Shown: piece by piece, positions 48,987-59,807 of the stretch
How positions within the stretch are numbered: position 1 is the stretch's first letter
Layout of the letters: each line of letters begins with the position of its first letter
NCBI GenBank assembly: GCA_033060915.1
Contig: CM065394.1
Coordinates: 15,929,501-15,993,500 of the forward strand
DNA from: Euryodendron excelsum
Taxonomy: Eukaryota > Streptophyta > Magnoliopsida > Ericales > Pentaphylacaceae
Length of the DNA stretch: 64,000 nucleotides
Reading direction: 5' to 3'
Notes under the pieces: model-generated
The model's database searches: none
Seen by the model: the letters and a program-made list of their open reading frames with translations, nothing else
Told to the model about the DNA's origin: nothing
Made by a program: the position numbers and the translations under genes

Positions 48987-49730
48987 TATTTGTAAAGTAA
49001 ACATGAATGCATGACTAGTTAGATAGGCATTATAACAACAGGAATAGATAAATTTAAAGGAAAGTGAAGCAGTTGTCTTTTCTTCCATGGTTTTGAAAAC
49101 GGTGTGCGTGTCTTAAATTCGGGAGGGGTTCAGTTATGCATAGTGTCTATATGAGCATGAGGTTGAGGGTTTACTAATGCGTCCTAAGAAGGCTCGGTTC
49201 CCAGATCTTTAAACCTAGGCCCACTCTCTGAGGTGGTGTCATGATCGATTGGTGATCTGAGCAAGGGAACCATCAAGAGATCGTAGGCGAAGAAACTCAC
49301 ACAACATCTTGCCCACAACCAATATACCGCTTTCCGTTCTAACTAGAAGGGACATATCAGGGTAGAGAATGCAAATATGCAGAATGCAAGTACGCGTGCA
49401 GTGCGTGTGTGATTTTTAAAAATTGGAATAAAGAGCCCAACAACTCCCATCCATCCTGTTCATTCCATTCATTTATAATATGTAGAGTAGTTAGCATGAA
49501 ATAAAACAAAACGTGAATAAAAATTCACCTACAAAACAAATATGCAATAGTTAGTATGCAGATAATAAACTTAATGCAAGATAATATGAATGAAAATAAA
49601 TTAGATGTATGTTTTTTAAAACAACTTTGAAAATTTGATTTTGGAAATTTTGGAGTTGATAGAATTGAACAAATTAATTGAAGACTCTACATGGGTGAAG
49701 GGTGAAAAGACATGACAATGGCCTAACTGT
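48193..49730 (-). other. Leader region between primer-binding site and gag
   Basis: Non-coding on inspection. It contains a (GA)n microsatellite at 48954-48983. Large Ogre elements may carry an extra ORF at this position. None is recognisable here: the frame at 48771-49088 is low-complexity. Confidence 0.5.
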
Positions 49731-49747
49731 CCCCAATGGAGTCGCCA
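49731..49747 (-). other. Primer-binding site, tRNA-Arg type
   Basis: The minus strand reads TGGCGACTCCATTGGGG, two bases inside the 5' LTR. It matches the complement of the 3' end of plant tRNA-Arg (CCCCAGCGGAGTCGCCA) except at two central positions. This primer type is typical of Ogre/Tat elements. Confidence 0.75.
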
Positions 49748-49749
49748 GC

Positions 49750-52700
49750 TGTAGCGCCCTGATTTTTGGCACTTGGAAAAAACAAGTAAGAAAAACACAA
49801 TGCTATCTCGTTAGAACTCATCCTCCTAGAAAGATGAGTGCGACTATGTTTGAATTAGAAATTGATTTGGATTAAAGGTTTTTAAAAAAAGTTTGGAGTC
49901 GCCACCTAACTTGATTAAGGTGAGCTAGGTCACCTAAAACTAAGCACAATCCGAAGATTATACTTAGGGTTTTTGAAAATGGTTTTGAAAAACATCCTCA
50001 AGAGAGGGTTTTTAAGAAAATATGTTGTTTGGCAAACTTTGAAAATATTTAAGCCCTTTTTTGAAAATAACTCGATTTGGTATTTGAAAACAGTGATCTA
50101 GGTTCGAAGGTTGGTTACGTATAGGGAAGACGCATTAAGTCATTACTCTATCCCGCCCTTGTGGTACCTACATGTCTATTCACCCTAGGTTCACCCATTA
50201 GAGTCTTTGATTAATAAATGTCCAAAACTATCCACTTGATTTGAAAAAAGAAGTTAACATGATGCATGATAATGCAAGTGTGAGAATTTGATTCGATTTT
50301 GAAAGTAGATTTGAAAAGAACTTGATTTGATTTGAAATAGATTTGAAAAGATAGATTTGATTTTCAAAAAAAATTTTAGAAATTGGAAATAGAGATTTGA
50401 AAATAGATTTTTAGAATTAGAAGTTTGAAAATAGTTATGGAATTGAAAACTTGAAAAGGGTTGTGAACATAGAAGCCTGAAAAAAGTTGTGACCACACCC
50501 ATGAGGATTTAAAAAGCTTGAAAAAAGATTTTTGAGAGGATTTAAAAAGAGATTTTAGAAAGTAAATTTGAAAAGCAATTTGGAATGGGATTTGAATGTG
50601 GACTTTTGCAAGCCTCTAAAAATATCTCACTTTCCTAAAACGATTCTAACCATAAGAAGATTAGAACCATTCTAGGATTGTGATTTTGAAAATACGGACC
50701 ATGAAAGTCACTTTAAATGTAACACTTTCCTAAAGCAACTCTAATCATGGAAAGCCTAGAATCACCTAAGGATTGTGATTTTGAAAATAAGTTTGGAAAA
50801 AGATGATTTAAAGCAAGTTTTAAAATTGATTTTCGATGCAAGTTTTAGAAACAAGTTTTGGAGAGATGCATAATCATGATATGCACAATGTAAGTTGGAG
50901 TCTTGAACATACAAGGTTAAAGGCTTCACCACATAATCAAGGGGGCCGAACCCACGTGGTCTCCGGTTAGACTAAGAGAAAGCCCCCGACATGGTGACTT
51001 GCAATAGCCTAATCCTACACATGAACTGGGGAGTCCCTTGTTTCAAGCATGCAAGAAAGGGGTAGAAGATGGGGATTAGAATAGAAGAAAACCCAAGTGG
51101 GTTAGGAGAGAGAAGAGAGAGGGGGAAATTGCATAAACGTAAATAAGAAACCTACCTTGTGTCTTCTTTATTTTGCTTGCTTTATTTGCTTTGTTTTACT
51201 TTGGTCTTCAAGAGCTTGCTTTGGTCTTCAGGAGCTTCCGAGTTGCAGCACTTCAAGTCTACAATGGAGGCTTCGGAGGTTCAAATATCACTGTATAAGA
51301 ATGTATATAAGCTAGGATTAAGTGTATAAGGGCTAGGGTTTGGAGAACTTAAAGAAAACTAAGGTTTGGAAGGGCTTCGAGCACTGTAATTCGAAAAACA
51401 AAGTTTTTGGACTGTGTTTGCAGACCCTTTTAACATTAGAGGAGGCTCTATATTTATAGACAGAAGACTGAACTAGCACCTGCTGTAGTGGCACCAGGCC
51501 AAAAATCCCACTGGCGCCACTCTAGGCCATTTTTTGGCTTGGCGTTGCTACTAGTGGTGCCAGTTATTTAGAAAATGTTTAAGGTCAACAACCAACGTAT
51601 CTTCAGAAGATTTGGGCGCCTGTAGTAGTGACTACAATGCAATTTTTAGCTTGACTTCGCTAGGAGTGACTCCGAAAAGTCCGGAAAAGATTTAAAGGGC
51701 TGGAAAGGGACAGGAACTCTTAGAATAGTGTCTCAGGGGTAGTAAACTTAAAAAATAATGTCAGGATGTTTTGGAAGGGTTGACCGAGCTTTAGGGGTAA
51801 AAAGGTTAATCGACCCCGAAAGTTGTCGGGATGGAATTAGAATGTCCCGAAAGAAGGCTTAAGGCTTGGAAACATTAGTTAGAATGTTCTAGGAGATTTT
51901 CGATTTGATACCCAGAGCCGGCGTGTTTGGAAAAAGTGACCGGCCCACCATGGGCAAAACGGTTATTTTGTATCAAGCTTGTCAAAATTAATTCGGAATG
52001 ATCCGAAAATAGATCAGAAGGCTGGGAATTTTATCAAAAGTATCCCCAGGAGGTTATCGGTTTGATACCCAGAGTTGGTGTGGTTCCCTGGGTGCTCGGC
52101 TATCTAGGGGAAAAATGGTCATTTTGACCGGAGGGTCTCGGAATTGACCCGAAACCGACTGGAAGGCACCTAATCATGCCGGATTATCTTTAGGACAATC
52201 TTGGAAGGGTGGAATTACCGCTTTGAGGACTTAGGTACTTTCTCAAAAAAGCGTGCCGAAAAGTCCTAAAGGCAGTTTGGTCATTTTTCACCGGAGTGAG
52301 CTAGCAGGCACTGGTGTGAACCTAGGTTTTGAGTGTTTCTTTCACTTTGTTGGTCTGTAACTAGTTGGTTTTTAAAGGTATCTCATCCTTTAGTAAACGT
52401 GTTATAGCCAAGAGGCGAGTTTGGTCCCGTGACATAAGGGGTTTATTGAAAATTCTCTATGTCGACCTGTTTGCTAGTGTTTCCGCCACTCTGACGGTTG
52501 CGAAGTTTACGAGTATTTTCGTTACTCTAACGGGTCACGATCATTCCAGAGACTTTCTGATCTCGAGAAGCTGCTAGGTGGACTTATCGCCTAAGGAATT
52601 AACTTTCTCGAAAGGCGTGCCGAAATGAACATTCTTCATTGGCGGGCTAGCAAATGCCAAAGGTGGACCGTTCTACCATCTCAGGGACTTGGGGTCTCGT

Positions 52701-53045
52701 CTTAGTTGACAGGTTTGAAGGGACTTACCGTTCCTAAAAATTTTCTCAAAAACCGTGCCGACCTAGAGGGTCTTACTTTCTGAGGGATCAACTTTCTCGA
52801 AAGACGTGCCGAACTTGATTTGAACTGGAGCTGGACAGGAATTGGATTTTGATCTTGGAATTGAGATTGAAAAGGGGACTTACCATCTTCAAGAAGACGT
52901 GCCCACTGGAATTGGACGGGACAATGCCCCAAAGGCATTTTGGTCATCTCGCCTCTACTTGGGCCCAATAGGCCCGCGAAGCTATTGATTGATTGGATAA
53001 TATTTGGAAAGCTGGTTTGAACTAGAATATGTCTATATTGACTTA
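49750..53045 (-). repeat. 5' LTR of the Ogre/Tat-type element, truncated
   Basis: Starts TGTAGCGCCCTGATTTTT and follows the 3' LTR closely. It lacks about 1.3 kb relative to it, the junction being near 50510, and breaks off at about 53045 after GTCTATATTGACTT. That leaves it some 55 bp short of the expected end. The minus-strand TATA box is at 51451-51458. Confidence 0.8.
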
Positions 53046-54290
53046 CATATGCATTTCACTATCTTAAGTTGCATAAAAATGGTTTCCAAAACCCCTTCTC
53101 TAAAAGAAGCTTTCAATATCTTCAAAGCTTTAAAAAAAAACCCTCCCTAGAGAGGTTTTCAATGATTTTACTCTCTTGAGTTTTAAGGTTGGATTTGTCT
53201 TAAGGAACTCCTAGTTAGGTAAACCTAACCCTAGGTCAATCTTACCCTAGTTAGGTAACCTTGGTCAACCAAACCCTAGATTAACCTAACCCTAGTTTGT
53301 TAATCCTAGTTGACCTAGTTGGCTTAGTCAAGGTGGGTTAAACTTCAGGACTCCAATTATAAATCCTTTTCAAACCATCATTCAAATTTCAAAAATGCTC
53401 TTTCCAAAATTGTTTTCAAGAACTTTCTACTCTGTTGAGTTTTCAAAAATAAACTCTCCAAAGTTTTCTCAAATACATCCATGCTCCTCTCAAAATGTTT
53501 TCAAAAGCTCTCTTAAACTTGTCTTGGTTAGACACTCAATATTTTCAAAAACTATTTTTAAAATGTTTTCAGCCAACTGTAGGCAATCGTAGTGCAAGCC
53601 GGCCAAGCATGGGGAATAAAGCTAGGCCAACTATGGGCAGTCCTAGTGCCAGCCAACCAACAACGAGTAGAAGGTCAAAGCCAATTGTGGGGAATCTTAG
53701 TGCCACTTAACCAACGCCAGGGCATGGTGTAAACATTCAAGCACCACCACCAGGAGTCCAACACTACCTCATAAGGACAAGCACATTGACTCCACCAACT
53801 GTTGAAGGACCATCTGCATTCATGCATAAGGGAAATAAGTTTGTAACCCTATCTTCATTGAAGGAAGTAACAACAGCAGCAAGGGGTAAGCAAGGAATTG
53901 CAAAAGGTAGTGGTCATAGGAATGGGAAGTGAATGCTTTGAACGATAGTTCTTTATGTTTTGTTATGAAGTGAAGTGAGAAGATAGTTATTTATGATTTC
54001 TGAACTGATTTATGTAGTGATATTTTTGTTACCAAGTCAAGTATAAGACTTGGGACTACTGCTGAATGCTATGTGAAGACATCCAGCCTTGGTATTACTA
54101 CTTAATGCAAATTATTATTGGTTTTTCTTATTTGTTATTCCTAGCTTTGGTATTCAATGCCAGTAGTTGATTAATTAGTAAACAAAAAAAATTTAATGCA
54201 AACAGAGTATAACATTTCATTGCATTAAACCAAACTAATTACTTGATTTTACATTCCTCCATCACAACTCCTTTACATTAGGATCACCAC
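53046..54290 (+). pseudogene. Orphan coding tail, unrecognised
   Basis: From about 53546 to 53932 one plus-strand frame reads as a low-complexity, basic, Ser/Thr/Pro-rich C-terminus with repeated SAS.P and VGN phrases. It is interrupted by one stop (53708-53710) and ends GHRNGK then TGA at 53930-53932. A 3'-UTR-like AT-rich stretch follows. Such tails occur on plant Mutator-like transposases and other proteins, but no catalytic motif is present and I cannot name the family. Upstream, 53210-53330 holds reiterated CCTAACCCTAG-like words. Confidence 0.3.
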
Positions 54291-54489
54291 TGTAATACCC
54301 GTAACTTCTAATTGACTACATTTCACCCCATTAGGACTGGAAAGACCAAACCCTATGAAATTAATATCTAAAGTGAAATTCCTTTTGAGCCCATTCTAGT
54401 TGTAAGTTCAAAACTCGACTTCATAGAAATTCGGTCTCCCGAAAGGTCTTCGATACACGTAATACCGACAAAATTCGCACCATAAATTA
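54291..54489 (+). repeat. Possible LTR start fragment
   Basis: It begins TGTAATACCCGTAACTTC, a phrase typical of the 5' end of many plant gypsy LTRs, and is cut off where the Athila-like LTR homology begins. No partner copy is in the window. Confidence 0.3.
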
Positions 54490-55264
54490 CCCTAACTTTA
54501 AACAGGGCTTTCTCTTCCGTTTAGAATAGAGATTTGAGAGCTTTGTTAGGGTTTCTTTGAGTTTTCCTTTCACCATTATTGTAATCAAGCATTCGTTCTT
54601 CAACAAAAGTTGTGTTTTTTCATTATGATGACGAGTAGCTAATCTCCTTCTTGGCAAGGGACGTGAAGGTTGTACGGGGATTAATGATTTAATAAGGTAT
54701 TCAATTGGGCTTTCTTGTTTTATTTTTTAAACAATAAATCTCCATCTTCTCCATTCTTTTTCATTTGAAATTAATGGTTTATGATCAAATCTTTGAGTGT
54801 TTATGCATGATGTTGTTCTCGTATGGGTGTTACTTGGATCCCTGATATAAACACTTTGAATCTATTTTCTAAAACATATTGAATGAAGTTGATTCAAATT
54901 CCAAATAGATTTTAACCGCTAAATCCTCTGATTCAACGGCATAAGTTGTTGTCGTTGAATTGAGTTAAAAAGAATACATTGAGAAATTATCATTCTATCG
55001 GGCAACTGAATTGTTCTTCGCCAAGACCTTCTTTTACTTGTTAAAACCGTAGTTTTTATTTTTTTATTAGAAAATCAAACCACTTCAAACCAAATCATTT
55101 TCTTTTCTCATTTATGAGTTTATTTTTTGAGTTTTTGTCCATTTAAAGAGTGTTTCCTTTGGACACCAACTGTCTTCCCTGTGGATCGACCTCGAACTCC
55201 TCTCAGTATTACTACATCGCAGCCATACAATTGCAGATCATATCGCACTTTCTAGAAGCAATTA
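54490..55264 (+). repeat. Truncated 5' LTR of the Athila-like element
   Basis: Alignable to the 3' LTR from CCCTAA near 54490 to the end GCAATTA. About 535 bp of the LTR start is missing, including the part equivalent to the TATA-like site at 59023. Confidence 0.75.
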
Positions 55265-55269
55265 ATTTT

Positions 55270-55286
55270 TGGCACCGTTGCCGGGG
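55270..55286 (+). other. Primer-binding site, tRNA-Asp type
   Basis: TGGCACCGTTGCCGGGG differs by one base from the Athila primer site TGGCGCCGTTGCCGGGG, which pairs with tRNA-Asp. It lies five bases after the LTR end. Confidence 0.8.
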
Positions 55287-55599
55287 TAATAAGCGATTGG
55301 CATTGGTAAAAAGAGTTTTGGACAGAATTAATTCCAGTGAGAACAACTTCACCATTCATCTACAATAATAAAGAGACTTCAAAAAAGCTTGGGTAACTTC
55401 GTTCCAGCTTTTAATTGCAAATATATTAGATTTTCTTTTTATTTTCTAGATTGTTTTGTTTTGCTTTTGATTTTAGTTAGGTAAGTTATAGAGGAGACTT
55501 GGGAATGTGCTTAATTGCTAATCAGTAAAACTATTTTTGTGAAGATTTGAGGTAGATTGGCATAGTGGTGGTTGGAAATTGTGAATTGAATTGTTGAGT

Positions 55600-56507
55600 C
55601 ACTTTGTTTTGCATTGCACAATAATCCTTTTTTCCACCCATCATACTTCTGGGAAGGTAATAATAAGAGTAATTCTAGTGTCCATAGCTATGGAGATATG
55701 CAAGCACCTCCAAGATCCCTTAAAAATTAGTTGAACTCTTCAAGGCATAATCCCCATTCATGGTATGACCAAAAAAACATTGCTAATCAATCTAGGGAGC
55801 CATTCACAAACCAAGGGGATCAAAGGACTTCATACGCGGAAACCTATAATTCGGGGTGGCAACATCCCAACTTTAGTTAAAGAGATGAGGAAACTTCAAG
55901 CCCTCAACAATACTAATTCCCACCTCCATCTTATCAACCACTAGCGTCTAATGCCTATCAATCTCACAAAGAGTCACTAGAGGACACCCTTCAATATTTC
56001 ATGCAAACTTAGGGTGATGTCAATGTTAGGGTCGATACGACTTTTGAGCGACAAAGTAGAACTCTTGATGACATAAAAATTCAATTGATCCTATTAACCC
56101 AACTCTTAGTTGATCAAGAGAAGGGCGGGCTCCCAGCTCAACCCCAACCCAATCCCACTAGAGAAGTGCACTTGAATAACATCGACCCTAGTCTTCCTCT
56201 TAAACATGAAAAAGGTCCAACCATTACCAACGTTAGGAGCATGCAAGTTGTGGATACATTAATCCTTCCCAAAGAGTCTACGTCTAAGGAAGATGCTCCT
56301 AGGGTGAATGAAGAAACGAATAATAAAGAGGTAGGGTCTCCTATTCTTGCACCATGCCCTCCACAGTTGCATAACAACATTGAGATAGTTGAGTTAATTA
56401 AACAAGTAGGACACAATGAGGAGGTTCATGAAGTGACCTTGATTGCACCATTTGTGCAAGATCTATTTGAGACCTCATATTTTTCACATCTTTTAAAACT
56501 TGCTTAA
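55600..56507 (+). pseudogene. Athila-like gag C-terminal remnant
   Basis: The frames contain YNSGWQHPNFS (about 55850), the aromatic motif of Athila gag, then a stretch leading into TQLLVDQEKGGLPAQPQPNP (56100-56160). The last open part runs 56085-56507, 140 residues and acidic. A short further piece, PKFKDLPLCGVG, sits near 56600. The stops at about 55760 and 55880 and the lack of the N-terminal half make this a pseudogene. Confidence 0.65.
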
Positions 56508-58497
56508 TTAACTCTAATTATCTTACATTTGATGAGGATTCTGAAATTGTGCATGATTCTTTGTTGACCTATTCACATATGTTATTGGCGAATGAATGGA
56601 GACCGAAGTTCAAGGACCTACCATTATGTGGGGTTGGGTGACGTGCTCGTAAGCCTAACTTTGTATATTAGTAGTTCTAATAGTAGTTTAGGATTTTGTT
56701 TATTTTTATTTTTATTTTTTTATATTTTTGAACTTTTTTGTGCAGATTTTTAGTTAGTTCTTTTGTGTTTTTCTTCATGAAGGTAAACTCTACTCTCTCT
56801 TCTTATACATTTTAAGTTTATTAGTTCTACTTTTCACATTAAGGACAATATTTCATTTAAGTTGGGGGGTGTAGCGTTGTTATCTTATTTTAATTTTTTA
56901 TTTATTTTAATATAGATTATTATTGCTTTTAGTATAACACAAAAATATATATATATATACAACACCAAACGAAAATTTTTTACCTTTAGATCATATTTGA
57001 CTGCAATCGCGAGTACTAAAATGATTGATGCTAGTGTAGGATGATGAATGCATTTTTAGTTTATGAGTTGTTCTTTTAATCTTAACATAACTGCTAGAAT
57101 TTATCTGAGATACATGGGTTAAGAGAATGACATATGTTTGCTTCATCATGACACTAGATTTCAGTCTTAGTTTTTGAGTGATTCATACCCTTTATTGACT
57201 GGAGATTTTTACCTTGTAAGCTTTAAAGCCATAACACTTTTTTAATTATTTACAATTACTCCGGATAAATTATTTCATATCTCTTTCATTCAATAGCTTC
57301 ATTACTCTTGATTTGATTTATATGTTGAACTGTTTTAAGTGTTTGAGAGTTGTGAACTCTATTGTATATTGAGTTTTGTGCACTTTTGGAAGTGAAACGA
57401 GGCCATCTTTCATATTTTGAGCCAGAGATATTCTTGTTGAAATCATTCTCATGAAACTATTTTGAGCCTTCAATTGATTTATCTTTGTTTGACTGCACCA
57501 ATATTAAAGTATTTCCTTATATAAGAGTACAAGTATATTCACTTGTTAAGGGTTGAGTTGAAAGTAAAGAGGGGTGATATATTTGTGATGTGGCTATGAA
57601 GAGAATCATAAGAAAGCAAAAGAAGAAAAGTGTAAGAAAAATGGAAAAAATATAGAGAGGCTGGATGTTTGAAGAAGAAAGAAAAAGAAAGAAAGAAAAG
57701 AAAGGAAAAAGGAAAAGAAATATTAAATGAAATTGGGGAATTGGAAGTGTGTATTGATTTATCATTGCATATCTTGATCACACATGTTTTCAGCTAATTA
57801 TCCTTCCTGCTTCTACCTTATATCTCTTAGTCATGTTATAACCTTGGAAGTCCTTATTGATCCAAAGTGTGCATAACTTATGTTTCAAATTTTTTAGTTG
57901 AGTTTATATTCTTTTAAATGCTTGATTGGTTTTTACATTGGATATTCTTTCATGAAGCTATGCTAAGTTAAATACACTTTCATTTTATTGGTTCTCGTAA
58001 TCAGATTGCTCTCTTGTTTTTTTTTATGCATTTAATCTTAGTTATGAGCTTTTCATTATGAGTACCCTGTATTTCTATTCTTTATGAGTGTATACCCAGT
58101 GAGGATTTGAATCAAAACTTTAAGGTTATGATTGGTTGATTTCTTTTGTTTGATCTATAGTGTTATGAAGTTTCTACACTTGTACTGAATCATGTTTATC
58201 TTATTAGAGATTTGTTCTAACTTCTATGTTAGAATTTAAGATGAGTTAGGATTTAGTGATTCATGCTTAGTACTATCTGTTTTGACTATCTTTAAGCGTA
58301 GTTCGTAGGATGATATTTGTCAGTACCATCACCGGAAACTCCCACGAGACTATACTCGTCCACTAGGAGTAACCTAGGGGTTTAAAGGCTTGATGCATAA
58401 ACTAAATGCATTTGTGTCTTCTACGAAAGTGAAGGATTATCTTTCATTTTGTTTTGATAATTTTGCTAGGGTCTAGCAAAAAACTAGGTGGGGGGTG
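56508..58497 (+). other. Non-coding internal DNA of the Athila-like element
   Basis: No pol sequence is visible. It includes a (TA)n stretch near 56946-56960 and a purine-rich tract at 57640-57725, whose complement gives spurious Phe/Ser-rich frames. The last 10 bases before the LTR form the polypurine tract. Confidence 0.6.
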
Positions 58498-59807
58498 TGA
58501 TTGCGCTATAGAAGTACAATCTAAACCCGTTAATTAGTGGATTGAAAGGCTTTAGGAGATTTTTTCTAGCTATATTTAAGTGTTTATGAGTGTTAACTAA
58601 GTTATTTGTGTTTTGTGTAGGTTTTGCAAGGAAATGGGTTGAAAATCCAGAGATTGAACGTTATACTACTTCAGTATTTTGGGCATAACTTTTTACTCGA
58701 ATATCGGATTGAGGTGATCTTTGCAATATTGGAAAGAAGACTTCAAGATCAATATTTTTGTGTCTAATAGGAATTTCTTGAATTGGCCACAAACATGGTC
58801 AAAATTAAGCAACGATGCACTGCTGCGAATCTAACTGTCCTGTCGGTCTTGAGGCCGTCCCGACGGTCAGTAGCTGTAATTTGACCGTCCGGATGGTTCC
58901 CAAGCCATCAAGACAATTAATGCACCCAATCTGACCGTCAGGAAGATTCCCCAAGCCGTCAGGAAGGTCCGGCGCAAGCAACTTTGAAAATTTCCATATT
59001 TTTAAAGATTTCCTTGTAAACTATATAGAGAACAAAACCCTAATTGTAAATGGACATTTTTTAGAGTTTAGAATAGAGTTTTGAGAGCTTTGCTAGGGTT
59101 TCTTTGAATTTTTCTTTTACCATTATTGTAATCAAGCATTCATTCTTCAATAAAAGTTGTGTTTTTTCATTATGATGATGAGTAGCTAATCTCCTTGGTG
59201 AGGGACGTTGAGGTTGTTCAATGATTAATGATTTAACAAGGTATTTAATTGAAATTTCTTATTTTATCTTTTAAATAATAAATCTTCATCTTCTTCATTC
59301 TTTTTCATTTGAAATTGAGGGTTTATGGTCAAATCTTTGAATGTTTATGCGCAACATTGTTCTCCTAGGGATGTTGCTTGGATCCCTGATATAAACACTT
59401 TAAATCTATTTTTTAAAACATATTGAATGAAGTTGATTTGAATTCTAAATAGATTTTCACCACTAAATCTTTTGATTCAACGGCATAAGTTGTTGTCGTT
59501 AAATTGAGTTAAAAAGAATCCCTTGAAAAATTATCATTCTTCCGGGCAACTGAATTGTTCTTAGCCAAGACCTTTTTTCACTTGGTAAAGCCCTAGTTTT
59601 ATTCTGTTATTAGATAATCAAACCATTTCAAACAAAATCATTTTATTTTCTCCTTTGTGAGGTTATTCTTTTAGTTTTTGTCAATTTAAAGAGAGTTTTT
59701 TTTAGACACCAACCGTCTTCCCTGTGGATCGACCTCGGACTATTCCAAGTATTACTACATTGTGGCCGTGCAATTGCAGATCATATCGCACTTTCTGGAA
59801 GCAATTA
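58498..59807 (+). repeat. 3' LTR of the Athila-like element
   Basis: Starts TGATTGCGC after the polypurine tract and ends CAATTA; the inverted ends pair as TGATTG and CAATTA. A TATA-like CTATATAG lies at about 59021-59028. U3 holds a reiterated block at 58840-58975 with GACCGTCCGGATGG, GACCGTCAGGAAG and AAGCCGTCAGGAAGG. Confidence 0.75.

Larger units (their letters stand above)
33713..53045 (-). mobile_element. Ogre/Tat-type LTR retrotransposon derivative without pol, carrying an antisense gene
   Basis: Minus-strand order is 5' LTR (53045-49750), tRNA-Arg-type primer-binding site (49747-49731), leader, gag (48192 to about 46189), an anonymous stretch (46060-44339), an antisense gene (42566 to about 38640), polypurine tract (38389-38376) and 3' LTR (38372-33713). 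Very long LTRs, the TGGCGACTCC primer site and an extra ORF next to the 3' LTR are features of the Tat/Ogre group. No protease, reverse transcriptase, RNase H or integrase is recognisable. It could have moved only with proteins from a related element. A solo LTR is nested at 42608-44333. CTTGC precedes the left end; the right end is truncated, so a duplication cannot be tested. Confidence 0.8.
54490..59807 (+). mobile_element. Athila-like element, gag-only, promoter-less 5' LTR
   Basis: The order is truncated 5' LTR (about 54490-55264), tRNA-Asp-type primer-binding site (55270-55286), decayed gag (55600-56507), non-coding DNA, polypurine tract GGTGGGGGG and 3' LTR (58498-59807). The two LTRs share long stretches, for example TTGTGTTTTTTCATTATGATG. 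There is no pol. The region before the 3' LTR matches the other Athila-like element at 12720-12890 in reverse complement. Confidence 0.8.

Noticed and set aside
53210..53330. AACCCTAG-like words suggesting an interstitial telomere
   Set aside because: The seven-base unit is not in register and is mixed with other words. It looks like low-complexity repeat DNA.
57517..57781. Phe/Ser-rich minus-strand frames suggesting a membrane protein
   Set aside because: They are the complement of a purine-rich tract normal for this part of Athila-like elements.
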